Origin: Rhodanobacteraceae bacterium
Lineage (GTDB): Bacteria > Pseudomonadota > Gammaproteobacteria > Xanthomonadales > SZUA-5
Assembly (NCBI GenBank): GCA_016717705.1
Contig: JADKFD010000063.1
Coordinates: 1-29,997, forward strand
DNA length: 29,997 nt
Direction: 5' to 3'
The number at the start of each line of letters is the position of its first letter. Within the stretch, counting starts at the first letter, position 1. This document shows positions 16,361-24,384 of this stretch, piece by piece. Below the pieces are notes generated by a model that was given only the letters and a program-made list of their open reading frames with translations, was not told the origin of the DNA and did no database searches. A program made the translations under genes and the position numbers.

Positions 16361-16384
16361 GGCATCAGGTCCGGAGATTGCAGC

Positions 16385-17293
16385 TTGGAAAACGCCACAG
16401 GACCGATCCGGAGATTGCTCGGCGTGCTCAAGCGCGCTGCCGAGCTCTGGCTGCAGGGCCACGCCTTCCTGTTCGCGGCGGCGCTGGCCTTCTTCACCGT
16501 GTTCTCGATTGCCCCGGTAGTGATCGTCGCCGTCGCGGTGGTTGGTCTGGTGCTGGGCGCGGACGCCGCATCCGGCCGCGTCATGACCGAACTGGAAAGC
16601 ACCGTCGGACCGCAGGCGGCAGAGTTCGTCCAGGTGGCGGTGCACAACGTGCAGGTCGATCCCAGCGGCCCGGGTGCGACCGCCCTGGGCATTGCTCTCA
16701 TCGTCCTCGGTGCGACCACCGTATTCGCGCAGATGCAGACCGCGCTCAACGCGATCTGGGGCGTCGCGCCGCGACCCACGCGCAGCGGCGTGTTGCGCTT
16801 GCTGCTGGCGCGCCTGCTGTCGCTGACGGTGCTGCTGGCGATTGGTTTCGTGCTGCTGGTATCGATGCTGCTGAGCATCGCCGTGCGCGTCGTCATCAGC
16901 TACGGCGAGCAATGGCTGCCGGTCAGCGACAAGCTGTTGCTGTTCGCCGACTTCACGCTGTCCTTGGGCCTGGTGACGCTGCTGTTCACCGCGATCTTCC
17001 GCATCCTCCCGGATGTGCTGCTGAATGTGCGGGATGTGCTGCTCGGCGGCTTTGTGTCGGCCTTGCTGTTCGCCTTCGGACGCTTTCTGATCGCGTTCTA
17101 TCTGTCGCATTCGGCGGCCTCCTCGGCCTACGGCGCGGCCGGATCGCTGGTATTGCTGTTGCTGTGGGTCTACTACTCGTCGCTGATCCTGCTGTTCGGC
17201 GCGGCGGTGACCCGCGCCGATCTGGAACTGCGCGGCAAGCCGATCGTGCCGCGCCCGTTGGCGATCAGGGTGCAGCGGGAACTGGTCGACTGA
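16385..17293 (+). CDS. YihY/virulence factor BrkB family membrane protein
   Basis: This protein has 302 residues from the TTG start proposed here. GGAG eight bases before the TTG and the beginning of the family homology (RRLLGVLKRAAELWL, then FAAALAFFTVFSIAP) favour it; the longer frame from 16229 would translate the repeats upstream. About six membrane segments are visible: FFTVFSIAPVVIVAVAVVG (25-45), ALGIALIVLGATTVFA, LTVLLAIGFVLLVSML, FTLSLGLVTLLFTAIF, LLGGFVSALLFAFGRFLIAF and SLVLLLLWVYYSSLILLFGA. The AYGAAGSLVLLLLWVYYS block near the end is a family hallmark. Function is not settled; proposed as a transporter or envelope protein (the old RNase BN label is wrong). Rare start codon may lower its translation. 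Confidence 0.87.
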   Translation: MENATGPIRRLLGVLKRAAELWLQGHAFLFAAALAFFTVFSIAPVVIVAVAVVGLVLGADAASGRVMTELESTVGPQAAEFVQVAVHNVQVDPSGPGATALGIALIVLGATTVFAQMQTALNAIWGVAPRPTRSGVLRLLLARLLSLTVLLAIGFVLLVSMLLSIAVRVVISYGEQWLPVSDKLLLFADFTLSLGLVTLLFTAIFRILPDVLLNVRDVLLGGFVSALLFAFGRFLIAFYLSHSAASSAYGAAGSLVLLLLWVYYSSLILLFGAAVTRADLELRGKPIVPRPLAIRVQRELVD

Positions 17294-17361
17294 TAGATGA
17301 CCACTGCGCGAGGTTGGCGCGCTGCTTCTCGCCATACATGCCGTGAGGGGTTGATTTCATG

Positions 17362-17413
17362 GTGGGAGCGGATTCATTCCGCGAGTGCTTTCGCGGAATG
17401 AATCCGCTCCCAC
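17362..17413. repeat. REP-like palindrome with 23-bp perfect arms
   Basis: The arm GTGGGAGCGGATTCATTCCG plus CGA (17362-17384) is matched exactly by its reverse complement at 17391-17413; loop GTGCTT. It is a single GTGGGAGCGG-type unit, related to the array at 22030-22184. It lies between the YihY and T2SF genes, both on the plus strand, and may work as a terminator. Confidence 0.88.
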
Positions 17414-17475
17414 AGATTCGATGCGCGAATAAGCGCACCGTCAGGGGCGACCAGGATTCTCACCAGACAAGATCA

Positions 17476-18456
17476 ATGACCAAGCCGCTATCCGATCAGA
17501 TTCGTGCGCAGATCCACGCGCAACTGGCAGCACTTGAACGGGCCGGCCTGCCGGTCGCCGATGCCGTGGGCATGCTGCGTCTGCCGCGCGGGCAGGATCG
17601 GGTGGCACGCGTGGTGCGTGATCTGCGCCGGGGCCAGTCGCTGGCCGATGCCGGCGCCAGCGCTGGTCTGTTCACGCCACTGGAAACCGCCGTGTTGCGC
17701 GCGGCGATCCTCGCTGGCAGCCCGGCCGCCGCACACGAACGCCTGGGCGTGTCCGCCGCCGCGCGCGCACGGCGCATCGCGCAGATGCAGGCTCGCCTGC
17801 TGATGCCATTGGCGGTACTGGCGATCGCGCTGTTCGTGCAGCCGCTGCCCGCGCTGATCAGCGGCTCGATCGGTGTTGGCGCCTATCTGTGGCAGAGCGT
17901 CGGCACGCTGCTGCTGTTGGCGGGCTGCCTCGCCGCGCTGCAGCAGGTGGTCAAGCGCCATCGTGACCGCAGCGACGGGCCAGGCCGGGGCGCCATCGAG
18001 CAGTTGCTGCTGCGGCTGCCGGTGATTGGCGACCTGCTGGTGCGCGGACAGGCGCAGACTTTTTTCGAGAACCTGGCGCTATTGCTCGAATCCGGCGTGC
18101 CCATGTTCAGCGCATTGCCGGTGGCCAGCGCCACCCTCAACCTGCGCACGCTGCGCGCGCGGTTCGACCAACTGCTGCCCTTGATGCAGGGCGGCGCCAG
18201 CCTGAGCCAAGCCGCGCGCACGCTCGATTGCCTGGGAAACCCGGCGGTGATTGGCATGATCGCCACCGGCGAGGGCAGCGGCACCCTTGCCGAACTGCTG
18301 AGGCGCTACGCGCAGGGCGAGGGCAAGCTGGTTTCCGAGCGACAGGAGCTGTTGGCCACCTGGATTCCGCGCATCGTCTACGCGGTGATTCTGGCGTGGA
18401 TGGCGTCCAGCCTGATCGGCGGCGCCGGCCAGATGTTCAGCCGGCGCATCGAATGA
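17476..18456 (+). CDS. orphan type II secretion F-domain (GspF/PilC-like) protein
   Basis: This 326-residue inner-membrane protein has an N-terminal T2SF domain (residues about 8-105), two adjacent membrane segments (about 113-135 LLMPLAVLAIALFVQPLPAL and 145-160 LLLLAGCLAAL), a second T2SF domain (about 190-295; FFENLALLLESGVPMFSAL, GEGSGTLAELLRRYAQ) and a C-terminal segment (IVYAVILAWMASSLIGG). It is shorter than GspF or PilC (about 400). In type II secretion and type IV pili such proteins connect the ATPase to pilus assembly. No ATPase, pilin or secretin gene is near, so the role is open. Start ATG at 17476 places the first T2SF helix at the N-terminus; Shine-Dalgarno is weak. The REP-like unit just upstream separates it from the YihY gene. 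Confidence 0.85.
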   Translation: MTKPLSDQIRAQIHAQLAALERAGLPVADAVGMLRLPRGQDRVARVVRDLRRGQSLADAGASAGLFTPLETAVLRAAILAGSPAAAHERLGVSAAARARRIAQMQARLLMPLAVLAIALFVQPLPALISGSIGVGAYLWQSVGTLLLLAGCLAALQQVVKRHRDRSDGPGRGAIEQLLLRLPVIGDLLVRGQAQTFFENLALLLESGVPMFSALPVASATLNLRTLRARFDQLLPLMQGGASLSQAARTLDCLGNPAVIGMIATGEGSGTLAELLRRYAQGEGKLVSERQELLATWIPRIVYAVILAWMASSLIGGAGQMFSRRIE

Positions 18457-18530
18457 CAGCAATCGCAGGCGCAGCCCGCTCACCGAACATGACCTATCCG
18501 AATGATTGTACTGGGAATAAAACGGGGCAA

Positions 18531-18597
18531 GGGGCAGGGGGCACGGGACCAACCGCGCCGCACGGTCCGACCGTGACGTGGACTCGCCCCCTGCCCC
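18531..18597. repeat. G-rich/C-rich inverted repeat
   Basis: GGGGCAGGGGGC (18531-18542) pairs exactly with GCCCCCTGCCCC (18586-18597). Inside, CACGGT (18561-18566) and ACCGTG (18570-18575) make a second hairpin. Further C-runs (to 18609) add partial pairing with the preceding G-runs. It is one of three hairpins in the 275 bases between the convergent T2SF and ABC genes. Confidence 0.75.
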
Positions 18598-18644
18598 TGA
18601 CCCCTGCCCGCTTTCGCCTTGTTCGTTGCGCGAATTGGCCCAAG

Positions 18645-18677
18645 GGCGGAAGCTTCGCCAAAGGCGAAGATTCCGCC
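18645..18677. terminator. hairpin between convergent genes (first)
   Basis: GGCGGAAGCTTCGCC (18645-18659), loop AAA, GGCGAAGATTCCGCC (18663-18677), 15-bp stem with one mismatch. There is no T-run, so it may be a bidirectional structural barrier rather than a classical terminator. Confidence 0.55.
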
Positions 18678-18700
18678 GCAGCCATGCCGCAACACCGACC

Positions 18701-18731
18701 GCGGAATCCATGCCTGCGGCATGGGTTCCGC
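18701..18731 (-). terminator. hairpin at the 3' end of the ABC transporter gene
   Basis: GCGGAATCCATGCC (18701-18714) and GGCATGGGTTCCGC (18718-18731), 14-bp stem with one mismatch and a 3-base loop, ends exactly against the ABC stop codon (18732). It is read on the minus strand after the stop; no T-run follows. Confidence 0.55.
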
Positions 18732-20498
18732 CTACTCATCGCCGGTCTGCAAGCGCCACAACCGTGCGTACTGGCCGTCGCGCGCCAACAGTGCTTCATG
18801 AGTACCCGACTCGACGATGCGGCCCTGCTCCAGGACGTGAATCGCATCGGCATGGCGCACGGTGGACAGTCGGTGCGCGACGATGAGCACGCTGCGGCCG
18901 CGCGCGGCGCTGCGCAGCGAGTGCGAGATCGCCGCCTCGGTTTCGTTGTCGATGGCGCTGGTGGCTTCATCCAGCACCAGGATCAGCGGATCGCGATAGA
19001 GCGCGCGCGCCAGCGCGATGCGTTGGCGTTGGCCACCGGAGAGCTCGGCGCCACCCTCGCCCACGGCGTGCGCGTAGCCGCGCGGCAGTGCGCTGATGAA
19101 CTCATGCGCCTCGGCAGCACGCGCGGCGGCCTCGATGCGTGCCGGTACCGCGGCGCAGTCGCCATAGGCAATATTGTCGGCGACGCTGCCATCGGTCAGG
19201 AATGGCTCCTGGCCGACGTAGGCGACGCGTGAGCGCAGCAAGGCCGGATCGATGCCGGCAATATCGGTACCGTCCAGCAATACGCGTCCGGATTGCGGAT
19301 CGAGGAAACGCAGCAACAGCTTCAGCAAGGTGCTCTTGCCGCTGCCGGTGCTGCCCACCAACGCTACCGTGGCGCCGGCCGGCAGATCGAAACTGACCCC
19401 GTCCAGCGCCGGGCGCTCGGCGTAGGCAAAGCGCACGCGGTCGAAACTCAGCGCGCCGCGCAAGGGCTGCGGCAACGCGCCGGTCGCGCGCGCCGGCGCG
19501 GGCGTATCGATCAGATCCAGCACGCGCTGCACCGAGGCCATCGCGCGGTTGTAGAGGTCGGTCATGTCGGCCAGCCGCGTCATCGGCCACAGCAGTCGCT
19601 GGGTCAGGTACACCAGCGCCGAATAGCTGCCGACGCCGATTTGCCCTTCGAGCGTCAACCAGCCGCCATAGAGCAGCGTGGCGACAAAGCCGATCAGGAT
19701 GGCGATGCGGATCACCGGCGTGATCGCGGCGGCGAAGCGGATCGCTTCGGCGTTCTTCGCGCGATAGCCATCGGAAGCCAGGCGCAGATGTTCGGCCTCG
19801 AAGCGCTCGGCGGTGTAGGCCTGGATGGTCGCCATGCCACGCAGGTTGTTGTCGAGCCGCGTCGACAGCGTCGCCGCCGCCTCGCGCGCCGCGGCATAGC
19901 GTGGCGCCAGCCGGGTCTGGAACCAGAACGCGCCGATCACGATCAATGGCACCGGCAGGATCGCCAGCAGCGCCAGCGTCGGCGTCATCACGAAAAACAC
20001 CGCACCGACCAGGATCGAGGAGATGAACACCTGGATCAGATCATTGGCGCCGGTGTTGAGGAAGCGTTCGATCTGGTTGACGTCCTCGTTCATCAACGCC
20101 ATCAGCCGACCGCTGCGCGCCTTCGTCACTGTGTCCGGCGGCAGTTGCTGCAGGTGCTCGTAAGCCGCCTGGCGCAAGCCGTGCTGCAGATCCTGCGCCA
20201 GCCCGCGCCAGTTGATCGCGTACAGGTATTCGAACAGGGATTCCAGCAGCCAGATGGCCACCGTCAGCGCGGTCAGCAACCACAACTGCGTCATCGGCTC
20301 GACCACGCCAAGGCCGGCGAGGAAGGACTGCCGCTGGTTGACCACCACATCGACAGCAACGCCGATCAGCAATTCGGGCAGCACATCGAAGAACTTGTTG
20401 AGTACCGAGTAGATCGAGGCGCGGATGCCGCGGCGACGAAACGGCGCGGCGTAGGCGTACAGGCGGCGCAGCGGGTGCGCGGCGGCGGATTCGGTCAT
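18732..20498 (-). CDS. ABC transporter, fused permease and ATPase (MsbA/HlyB-type exporter half)
   Basis: This 588-residue half-transporter has an N-terminal six-helix membrane domain (about 20-320) and a C-terminal nucleotide-binding domain: Walker A GSTGSGKST (near 380), signature LSGGQRQR (near 486), Walker B LILVLDEATSA (near 508) and H-loop IVAHRLST (near 540). All ATPase motifs are intact. Such proteins act as homodimers exporting lipids, peptides or drugs; the substrate cannot be told, and no peptidase, toxin or MFP gene is adjacent. ATG at 20498 fits the short cytoplasmic leader MTESAAAHPLRRLYAYAAPF; it lacks a clear Shine-Dalgarno. The longer frame to 20708 is Arg-rich and overlaps the Uma2 gene. 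It lies 112 bases downstream of Uma2. Confidence 0.9.
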   Translation of the reverse strand: MTESAAAHPLRRLYAYAAPFRRRGIRASIYSVLNKFFDVLPELLIGVAVDVVVNQRQSFLAGLGVVEPMTQLWLLTALTVAIWLLESLFEYLYAINWRGLAQDLQHGLRQAAYEHLQQLPPDTVTKARSGRLMALMNEDVNQIERFLNTGANDLIQVFISSILVGAVFFVMTPTLALLAILPVPLIVIGAFWFQTRLAPRYAAAREAAATLSTRLDNNLRGMATIQAYTAERFEAEHLRLASDGYRAKNAEAIRFAAAITPVIRIAILIGFVATLLYGGWLTLEGQIGVGSYSALVYLTQRLLWPMTRLADMTDLYNRAMASVQRVLDLIDTPAPARATGALPQPLRGALSFDRVRFAYAERPALDGVSFDLPAGATVALVGSTGSGKSTLLKLLLRFLDPQSGRVLLDGTDIAGIDPALLRSRVAYVGQEPFLTDGSVADNIAYGDCAAVPARIEAAARAAEAHEFISALPRGYAHAVGEGGAELSGGQRQRIALARALYRDPLILVLDEATSAIDNETEAAISHSLRSAARGRSVLIVAHRLSTVRHADAIHVLEQGRIVESGTHEALLARDGQYARLWRLQTGDE

Positions 20499-20610
20499 GG
20501 GGCGGTCATGGCGTGTCAAAGCGCGGATGATCAGCCACCGGCCGTTTCGACAGCGGGCGAATTGGGGGCGATTTGCGAGGCCGGCCTTGAGCGCGCCCCG
20601 AGATCCGCGC

Positions 20611-21213
20611 TCACTCCAACGTTGGCAGTTGCCACCCTTCCGGCTTCTCGACCAGATCGAAATCGATCTGTACGCCCTCCAGCGAAGCCAACGCGTGCAC
20701 GCCGACACCGAGGACCACTTCCGGCCGTCCGAAGTTGCCCTCCTCGCGTCGATACAGATGCAACAGGCGCGTATCCGGATCGAACAACCAGTATTCGCGC
20801 ACGCCGGCCGCTTCGTAGAGCCTCCGCTTGGCGATGTGGTCGCGGCTGCTGGTGCTGGGGCTGGTCACTTCCAGCACGAAGTCCGGCGCACCGAGCAGGC
20901 TGCGCTCGCGCTCCTTGCTGCGGTCGCAGACCACGAACACATCCGGCTGCAGCACATTGCGTTCCTCGCCCTCGGCCTCACCGGCTTGCGCCAGGCGCAC
21001 GTCGAACGGGGCCACGTAGGGGCGACAAGGCTTGCCGAGCAACTGGTTGCCGAGTTGGCGCACCACTTCGGTGACAGCCGCCTGATGCAAGCGTCCAGGC
21101 CCAGCCATTGCGACAGTCGTACCATCGATCAGTTCCAGCCGCGGGCCCGTGTCGGGCAGCGCCAGATAGTCGGCATAGGTCAAAGTGGAGGCTACGGGGT
21201 TCAGGCGGGCCAT
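20611..21213 (-). CDS. Uma2 family putative restriction-endonuclease-fold protein
   Basis: This 200-residue protein has the Uma2 (PF05685) layout: N-terminal TYADYLALPDTGPRLELIDG, with E27 in the first conserved block, D91 in LQPDVFVVCD, E115 in DFVLEVTSPST and K129 in HIAKRRLYEAAGVREYW, a PD-(D/E)xK-type set. Family proteins are predicted nucleases. They are very common in cyanobacteria and Deinococcus and less so here, and their role is unknown. ATG at 21213 gives the usual N-terminus. It lies upstream of the ABC gene on the same strand with a 112-base gap, too wide to assume a joint function. A separate promoter for the divergent methyltransferase lies beyond its start. Confidence 0.85.
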   Translation of the reverse strand: MARLNPVASTLTYADYLALPDTGPRLELIDGTTVAMAGPGRLHQAAVTEVVRQLGNQLLGKPCRPYVAPFDVRLAQAGEAEGEERNVLQPDVFVVCDRSKERERSLLGAPDFVLEVTSPSTSSRDHIAKRRLYEAAGVREYWLFDPDTRLLHLYRREEGNFGRPEVVLGVGVHALASLEGVQIDFDLVEKPEGWQLPTLE

Positions 21214-21298
21214 GGTTCGGGTTCCGCAGGTGACATGCCATCAGTGTACCTCCGCGGGATGCGCCGGGCATCCGGGCGGCGCTGCTGCGCAACCGCAG

Positions 21299-21326
21299 TT
21301 GCCTGGCCTGCTCCGTCATCTATGCT
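21299..21326 (+). promoter_or_regulatory. predicted sigma70 promoter for methyltransferase gene
   Basis: TTGCCT (-35) and TATGCT (-10), 16 bases apart, are 45 bases before the ATG at 21371. The region lies in the 157-base gap divergent from the Uma2 gene. Based on consensus match only. Confidence 0.4.
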
Positions 21327-21370
21327 GCGCTCTCAACCAGTAACCGGCGGGCCAGATTCCAGGCGCTGTC

Positions 21371-22015
21371 ATGCATACGCTGAACCGCGAAAGCTACAAC
21401 GCCATCGCCGACCAGTGGGCGGCGGCGCGCAGCGGCTTCCATGGCCGCGAACAGGCCTACCTGGATGCTTTTCTGGACGGTCTGCCGACACCCGCGCAAC
21501 TGCTCGATCTGGGCTGCGGCAGCGGCCGGCCGATGGCCGAGTACCTGCTGTCCCGCGGCCACCAGCTGACCGGCGTCGATCAGTCAGTGGCCATGCTGAC
21601 GCTGGCGCGGACACGCTTTCCAGCCGCGCGCTGGATCGAGTCGACCATCGAGGACTACGCCAGCGATGAGCATTTCGACGGCATCCTCTGCTGGGACGCG
21701 CTGTTCCACATCGATCGTGCCCAGCATCAACGCCTGCTGACGCGTTTCGCCGGCCTGCTGCGTAGCGATGGCAGGCTGATGCTGACCGCGGGCGGCAGCG
21801 CGCACCCGGCGTTCACCGACAGCATGTTCGGCCACCAGTTCTTCTACGACTCGCATCCGCCAGAGACCTTGCTGGCGCTGCTCGACGCGGCAGGCTTCGA
21901 CCTGATCGTGAACGAGTTCATGAATTTGCCGACCGGCGGTCGCGACAAGGGGCGCGTGGCGATCGTGGCGAAGAAGCGCCTGGAACCAGCTGCGATCGCC
22001 GTTCAGAGGCGTTGA
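21371..22015 (+). CDS. class I SAM-dependent methyltransferase
   Basis: This 214-residue enzyme has motif I LLDLGCGSGRPM (residues 44-55), the motif II acidic residue in GVDQS (about 72), FDGILCWDALFHI (motif IV-like) and a downstream block RLLTRFAGLLRSDGRLMLT, typical of the UbiE/BioC-like family. ATG at 21371 is the natural start. The substrate is not evident. It is monocistronic; the next features downstream are the REP-like array. Confidence 0.87.
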   Translation: MHTLNRESYNAIADQWAAARSGFHGREQAYLDAFLDGLPTPAQLLDLGCGSGRPMAEYLLSRGHQLTGVDQSVAMLTLARTRFPAARWIESTIEDYASDEHFDGILCWDALFHIDRAQHQRLLTRFAGLLRSDGRLMLTAGGSAHPAFTDSMFGHQFFYDSHPPETLLALLDAAGFDLIVNEFMNLPTGGRDKGRVAIVAKKRLEPAAIAVQRR

Positions 22016-22029
22016 TGCCGCTCTCGGAC

Positions 22030-22184
22030 TGTGGGAGCGGATTTACTCCGCGAGAGCTTTCGCGGGATAAACCCGCTCCAAGAGCAAAAGCTCGCGGGGT
22101 AAACCCGCTCCCACAAGGACAAAGCTCGCGGGGCAAACCCGCTGCCACAGGAGCAAAAGATCGCGGGATAGACCCGCTTCCACA
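22030..22184. repeat. REP-like array: one palindrome plus three tandem units
   Basis: A palindrome begins with GTGGGAGCGGATTTACTCCG (arms about 22031-22053 and 22060-22080). It is followed by three head-to-tail units of 34-35 bases at about 22081-22115, 22116-22149 and 22150-22184, each of the form AAAGCTCGCGGGG-TAAACCCGCTCCCACA with small changes. Units are contiguous with no unique spacers, so this is not a CRISPR array. It sits in the 213-base gap between the convergent methyltransferase and SOUL genes. Confidence 0.85.
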
Positions 22185-22228
22185 GGTTCGGCGCGCGAAC
22201 CCGCGAAGCGCCATCGACAGCCAGGCGG

Positions 22229-22879
22229 CTACAGCGGCGCCCCCGCCACCTCGATCATCGCCTCATTGCGCCGCAGCGGCGGCAGCACCCAGGGTGCGTT
22301 GTAGCGCGCGGTCCAGGGCGCGCCGATCGACTCGATGGCGGCGTTTGCCAGGGCTTGGGTGAGCTCCGTCGTGTGCTCGGCGAATTGTTCGGCCGTGCCA
22401 CGCCCGGAAAAACGCAGCGCTGCGACCCGCCGCCCCGGCACGGCGCGCAGTGTGACGCGCGGGTCGCGCGGCGTCGGCAAGGTCTCCAACGTGTATTCGG
22501 CGGGCATGTAGAAGGCGATCCGCCAGCCACCGCCGCTGTCGCGCTCGGCCGCCACCGGGGCAGTCATCGCAATGCGCTGCCCTTCTGGATCGGGCGCCAT
22601 CGCCACCGGAGCGGTCATCGCGATCTTCTGCTTGCTCTGGTTGCCGCCGAAGATGTAGCCGGCGAGGCGCCGAAAACCCTCGTTGCCCGCATCGGCGTAG
22701 GTGCCTCCATCGATCACGGTCTCGGCAATCACCGTATCGCTGTAACGTCGGATCTCCACACCCGACTCCAGCGTGCGTTCGACCGTGTACGGAACCTCCT
22801 CGGTTGCCATTGCCTTCTCCGCTGACGCGCCAAGGGTCATCGCCAATAGCGCCACTGTAACGGTGTGCCAGCCGGCCAT
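22229..22879 (-). CDS. exported SOUL/HBP family haem-binding protein
   Basis: This 216-residue protein has an N-terminal signal peptide (MAGWHTVTVALLAMTLGASA). The ATG at 22879 is preferred because GGAG lies seven bases before it; two upstream ATGs are in the same frame but too close to that site. The SOUL domain (about 30-205) shows EVPYTVERTLESGVEIRRYSD at its start, then KIAMTAPVAM and QRIAMTAPVAAE, and FYMPAEYTLETLPTPRDPRV. SOUL-family proteins bind haem or other tetrapyrroles; an envelope haem-handling role is inferred. It is divergent from the permease gene and convergent with the methyltransferase. Confidence 0.85.
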   Translation of the reverse strand: MAGWHTVTVALLAMTLGASAEKAMATEEVPYTVERTLESGVEIRRYSDTVIAETVIDGGTYADAGNEGFRRLAGYIFGGNQSKQKIAMTAPVAMAPDPEGQRIAMTAPVAAERDSGGGWRIAFYMPAEYTLETLPTPRDPRVTLRAVPGRRVAALRFSGRGTAEQFAEHTTELTQALANAAIESIGAPWTARYNAPWVLPPLRRNEAMIEVAGAPL

Positions 22880-22983
22880 GTTCATGCTCCGCAATTCGCT
22901 GCCAGGAGCATCCCCGAACGCGTGTGTGCGTGGCGCATGGACCCAAGCTCAGTTCGAAAGCCGATTCCAGCGCCCGCCGCCGA

Positions 22984-23012
22984 TTGGCAGCCTGAGCTCA
23001 GTGGGCTAAGCT
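22984..23012 (+). promoter_or_regulatory. predicted sigma70 promoter for the permease gene
   Basis: TTGGCA (22984-22989) and TAAGCT (23007-23012), 17 bases apart, lie 79 bases before the permease ATG. Spacing is ideal; based on consensus match only. Confidence 0.45.
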
Positions 23013-23091
23013 CGGGCCGCTACGAGAAATTCGGCGGGCATCCATCCACCTGGTCGGCCGATCGCCCACGGCGCAATCTGGAGTCGTGCTC

Positions 23092-24384
23092 ATGATCGAG
23101 ACGCCCGGGCAATCCCGCCGCATCGGCCCGCTGCTGGCCACCGTTCTGGTCGCCGGCAACATGATCGGCTCGGGCATTTTCCTGCTGCCGGCGTCGCTCG
23201 CGAAAATCGGCTCGTCGACGGTCATCGGCTGGATCGTCTCGCTCGGCGGCGCGCTCTTGATTGCCGGCATGTTCGCCGTACTCGGCGCCACCCGCGCGAA
23301 TCCGGATGGGCTGGTGCGCTGGCCGGCCGAAGGCGTGCATCCGGTCGCCGGCTTTGCCTCGTGGGCTTCCTACTGGACCACCGGCTGGGCCGGCACTGTC
23401 GGCGTCGTGCTTGCAGCGGTCGGCTATCTCAGCCTGCTGTTCCCGGCGCTGAAGACACCGACGGCCGCGTTGCTGATGACACTGGCCTTGATCTGGGTGT
23501 TGACCGGCCTGTGCCTGTTCGGCGCGCGCATGGTCGCGCGCTTCAGCGGACTGACCCTGATCATCGGCCTGTTGCCGATCTTCGTGGCGATCGTGCTTGG
23601 CCTCGGGGCGTTTTCGCCGGAGACCTTCAGCGCCTCCTGGAATGTGACCGACAAGCCCCTGCTCGACACCATACCGCCGTCCCTGCTGGTCATTTTCTGG
23701 GCCTTTCTCGGACTGGAAAGCGCCACCGTGGCGGCAGCGGTGGTCGACAACCCGCAGCGCAACGTGCCAATCGCCGCGCTCGGTGGCGTCGGCCTGGCCG
23801 GCGTGATCTACATCGCGGCCTCGGTTGCCGTGATGGGCGTGATTCCCGCGACGGAATTGCAGGCCTCCACCGCCCCGTTCGCCGAGGTGGTGGCGCGCAT
23901 CGCCGGCGCCAATGCCGGCGCGCTGATTGCCGTATGCGCGATCGTCAAGATCTGCGGCACCTCCGCCGGCTGGTTCCTGGTCAACGCCGAATGCGGCCGC
24001 AGCGGCGCCGCAGCGGGCTATCTGCCGGCCTTCATCTCCGAATCGGACCCGACCCGACTGCCACGCCGCGGGCTGATTGTGCTCGCGATCCTGATGAGCG
24101 CGGTCACCGTGGCGACGATGTCAGCGACCATCAATGCCCAGTTCAACCTGCTGCTGAATGTGGTCGTCGTGCTGGTGCTCGCGGTCTACGCCCTGTGCGC
24201 GCTGGCGCTGCTGCTCGATCGCCAGCAACCCGCGCGCTATCGGCTGCTGGCGCTGGCGGCGATGCTGTTCAGCCTGTGGGTGGTCTACGCCTCCCCGGTC
24301 AGCGACACCGGCCCGGCGCTGGTGTTTCTGGCGCTGTGCGTGCCGGTCGGCTGGTTGTTGCAGCGGCGCCGGGACCAGTTGTAG
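23092..24384 (+). CDS. APC-superfamily amino acid/polyamine permease (AdiC-like)
   Basis: This 430-residue inner-membrane transporter has about 12 membrane segments. The first carries GNMIGSGIFLLP (22-33), the substrate-binding signature of AdiC-type transporters; later segments are WAFLGLESATVAAAVVDNP (about 205-220, typical of AdiC/PotE) and NAQFNLLLNVVVVLVLAVY. The substrate is probably an amino acid or an amine/agmatine-like exchange partner, but no decarboxylase is nearby to say which. ATG at 23092 has GGAG eight bases upstream; the GTG at 23086 is too close to that site. Its last 100 bases overlap the end of the convergent S9 peptidase gene. Confidence 0.87.
   Translation: MIETPGQSRRIGPLLATVLVAGNMIGSGIFLLPASLAKIGSSTVIGWIVSLGGALLIAGMFAVLGATRANPDGLVRWPAEGVHPVAGFASWASYWTTGWAGTVGVVLAAVGYLSLLFPALKTPTAALLMTLALIWVLTGLCLFGARMVARFSGLTLIIGLLPIFVAIVLGLGAFSPETFSASWNVTDKPLLDTIPPSLLVIFWAFLGLESATVAAAVVDNPQRNVPIAALGGVGLAGVIYIAASVAVMGVIPATELQASTAPFAEVVARIAGANAGALIAVCAIVKICGTSAGWFLVNAECGRSGAAAGYLPAFISESDPTRLPRRGLIVLAILMSAVTVATMSATINAQFNLLLNVVVVLVLAVYALCALALLLDRQQPARYRLLALAAMLFSLWVVYASPVSDTGPALVFLALCVPVGWLLQRRRDQL

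Noticed and set aside
19293..21074. Plus-strand open frame of 593 residues
   Set aside because: It is antisense to the ABC transporter and Uma2 genes, both of which have full motif sets. GC-rich DNA gives long open shadows.
22081..22184. Tandem units as a possible CRISPR array
   Set aside because: Units of 34-35 bases are contiguous with no unique spacers, and no cas gene is seen; they belong to the REP-like class.
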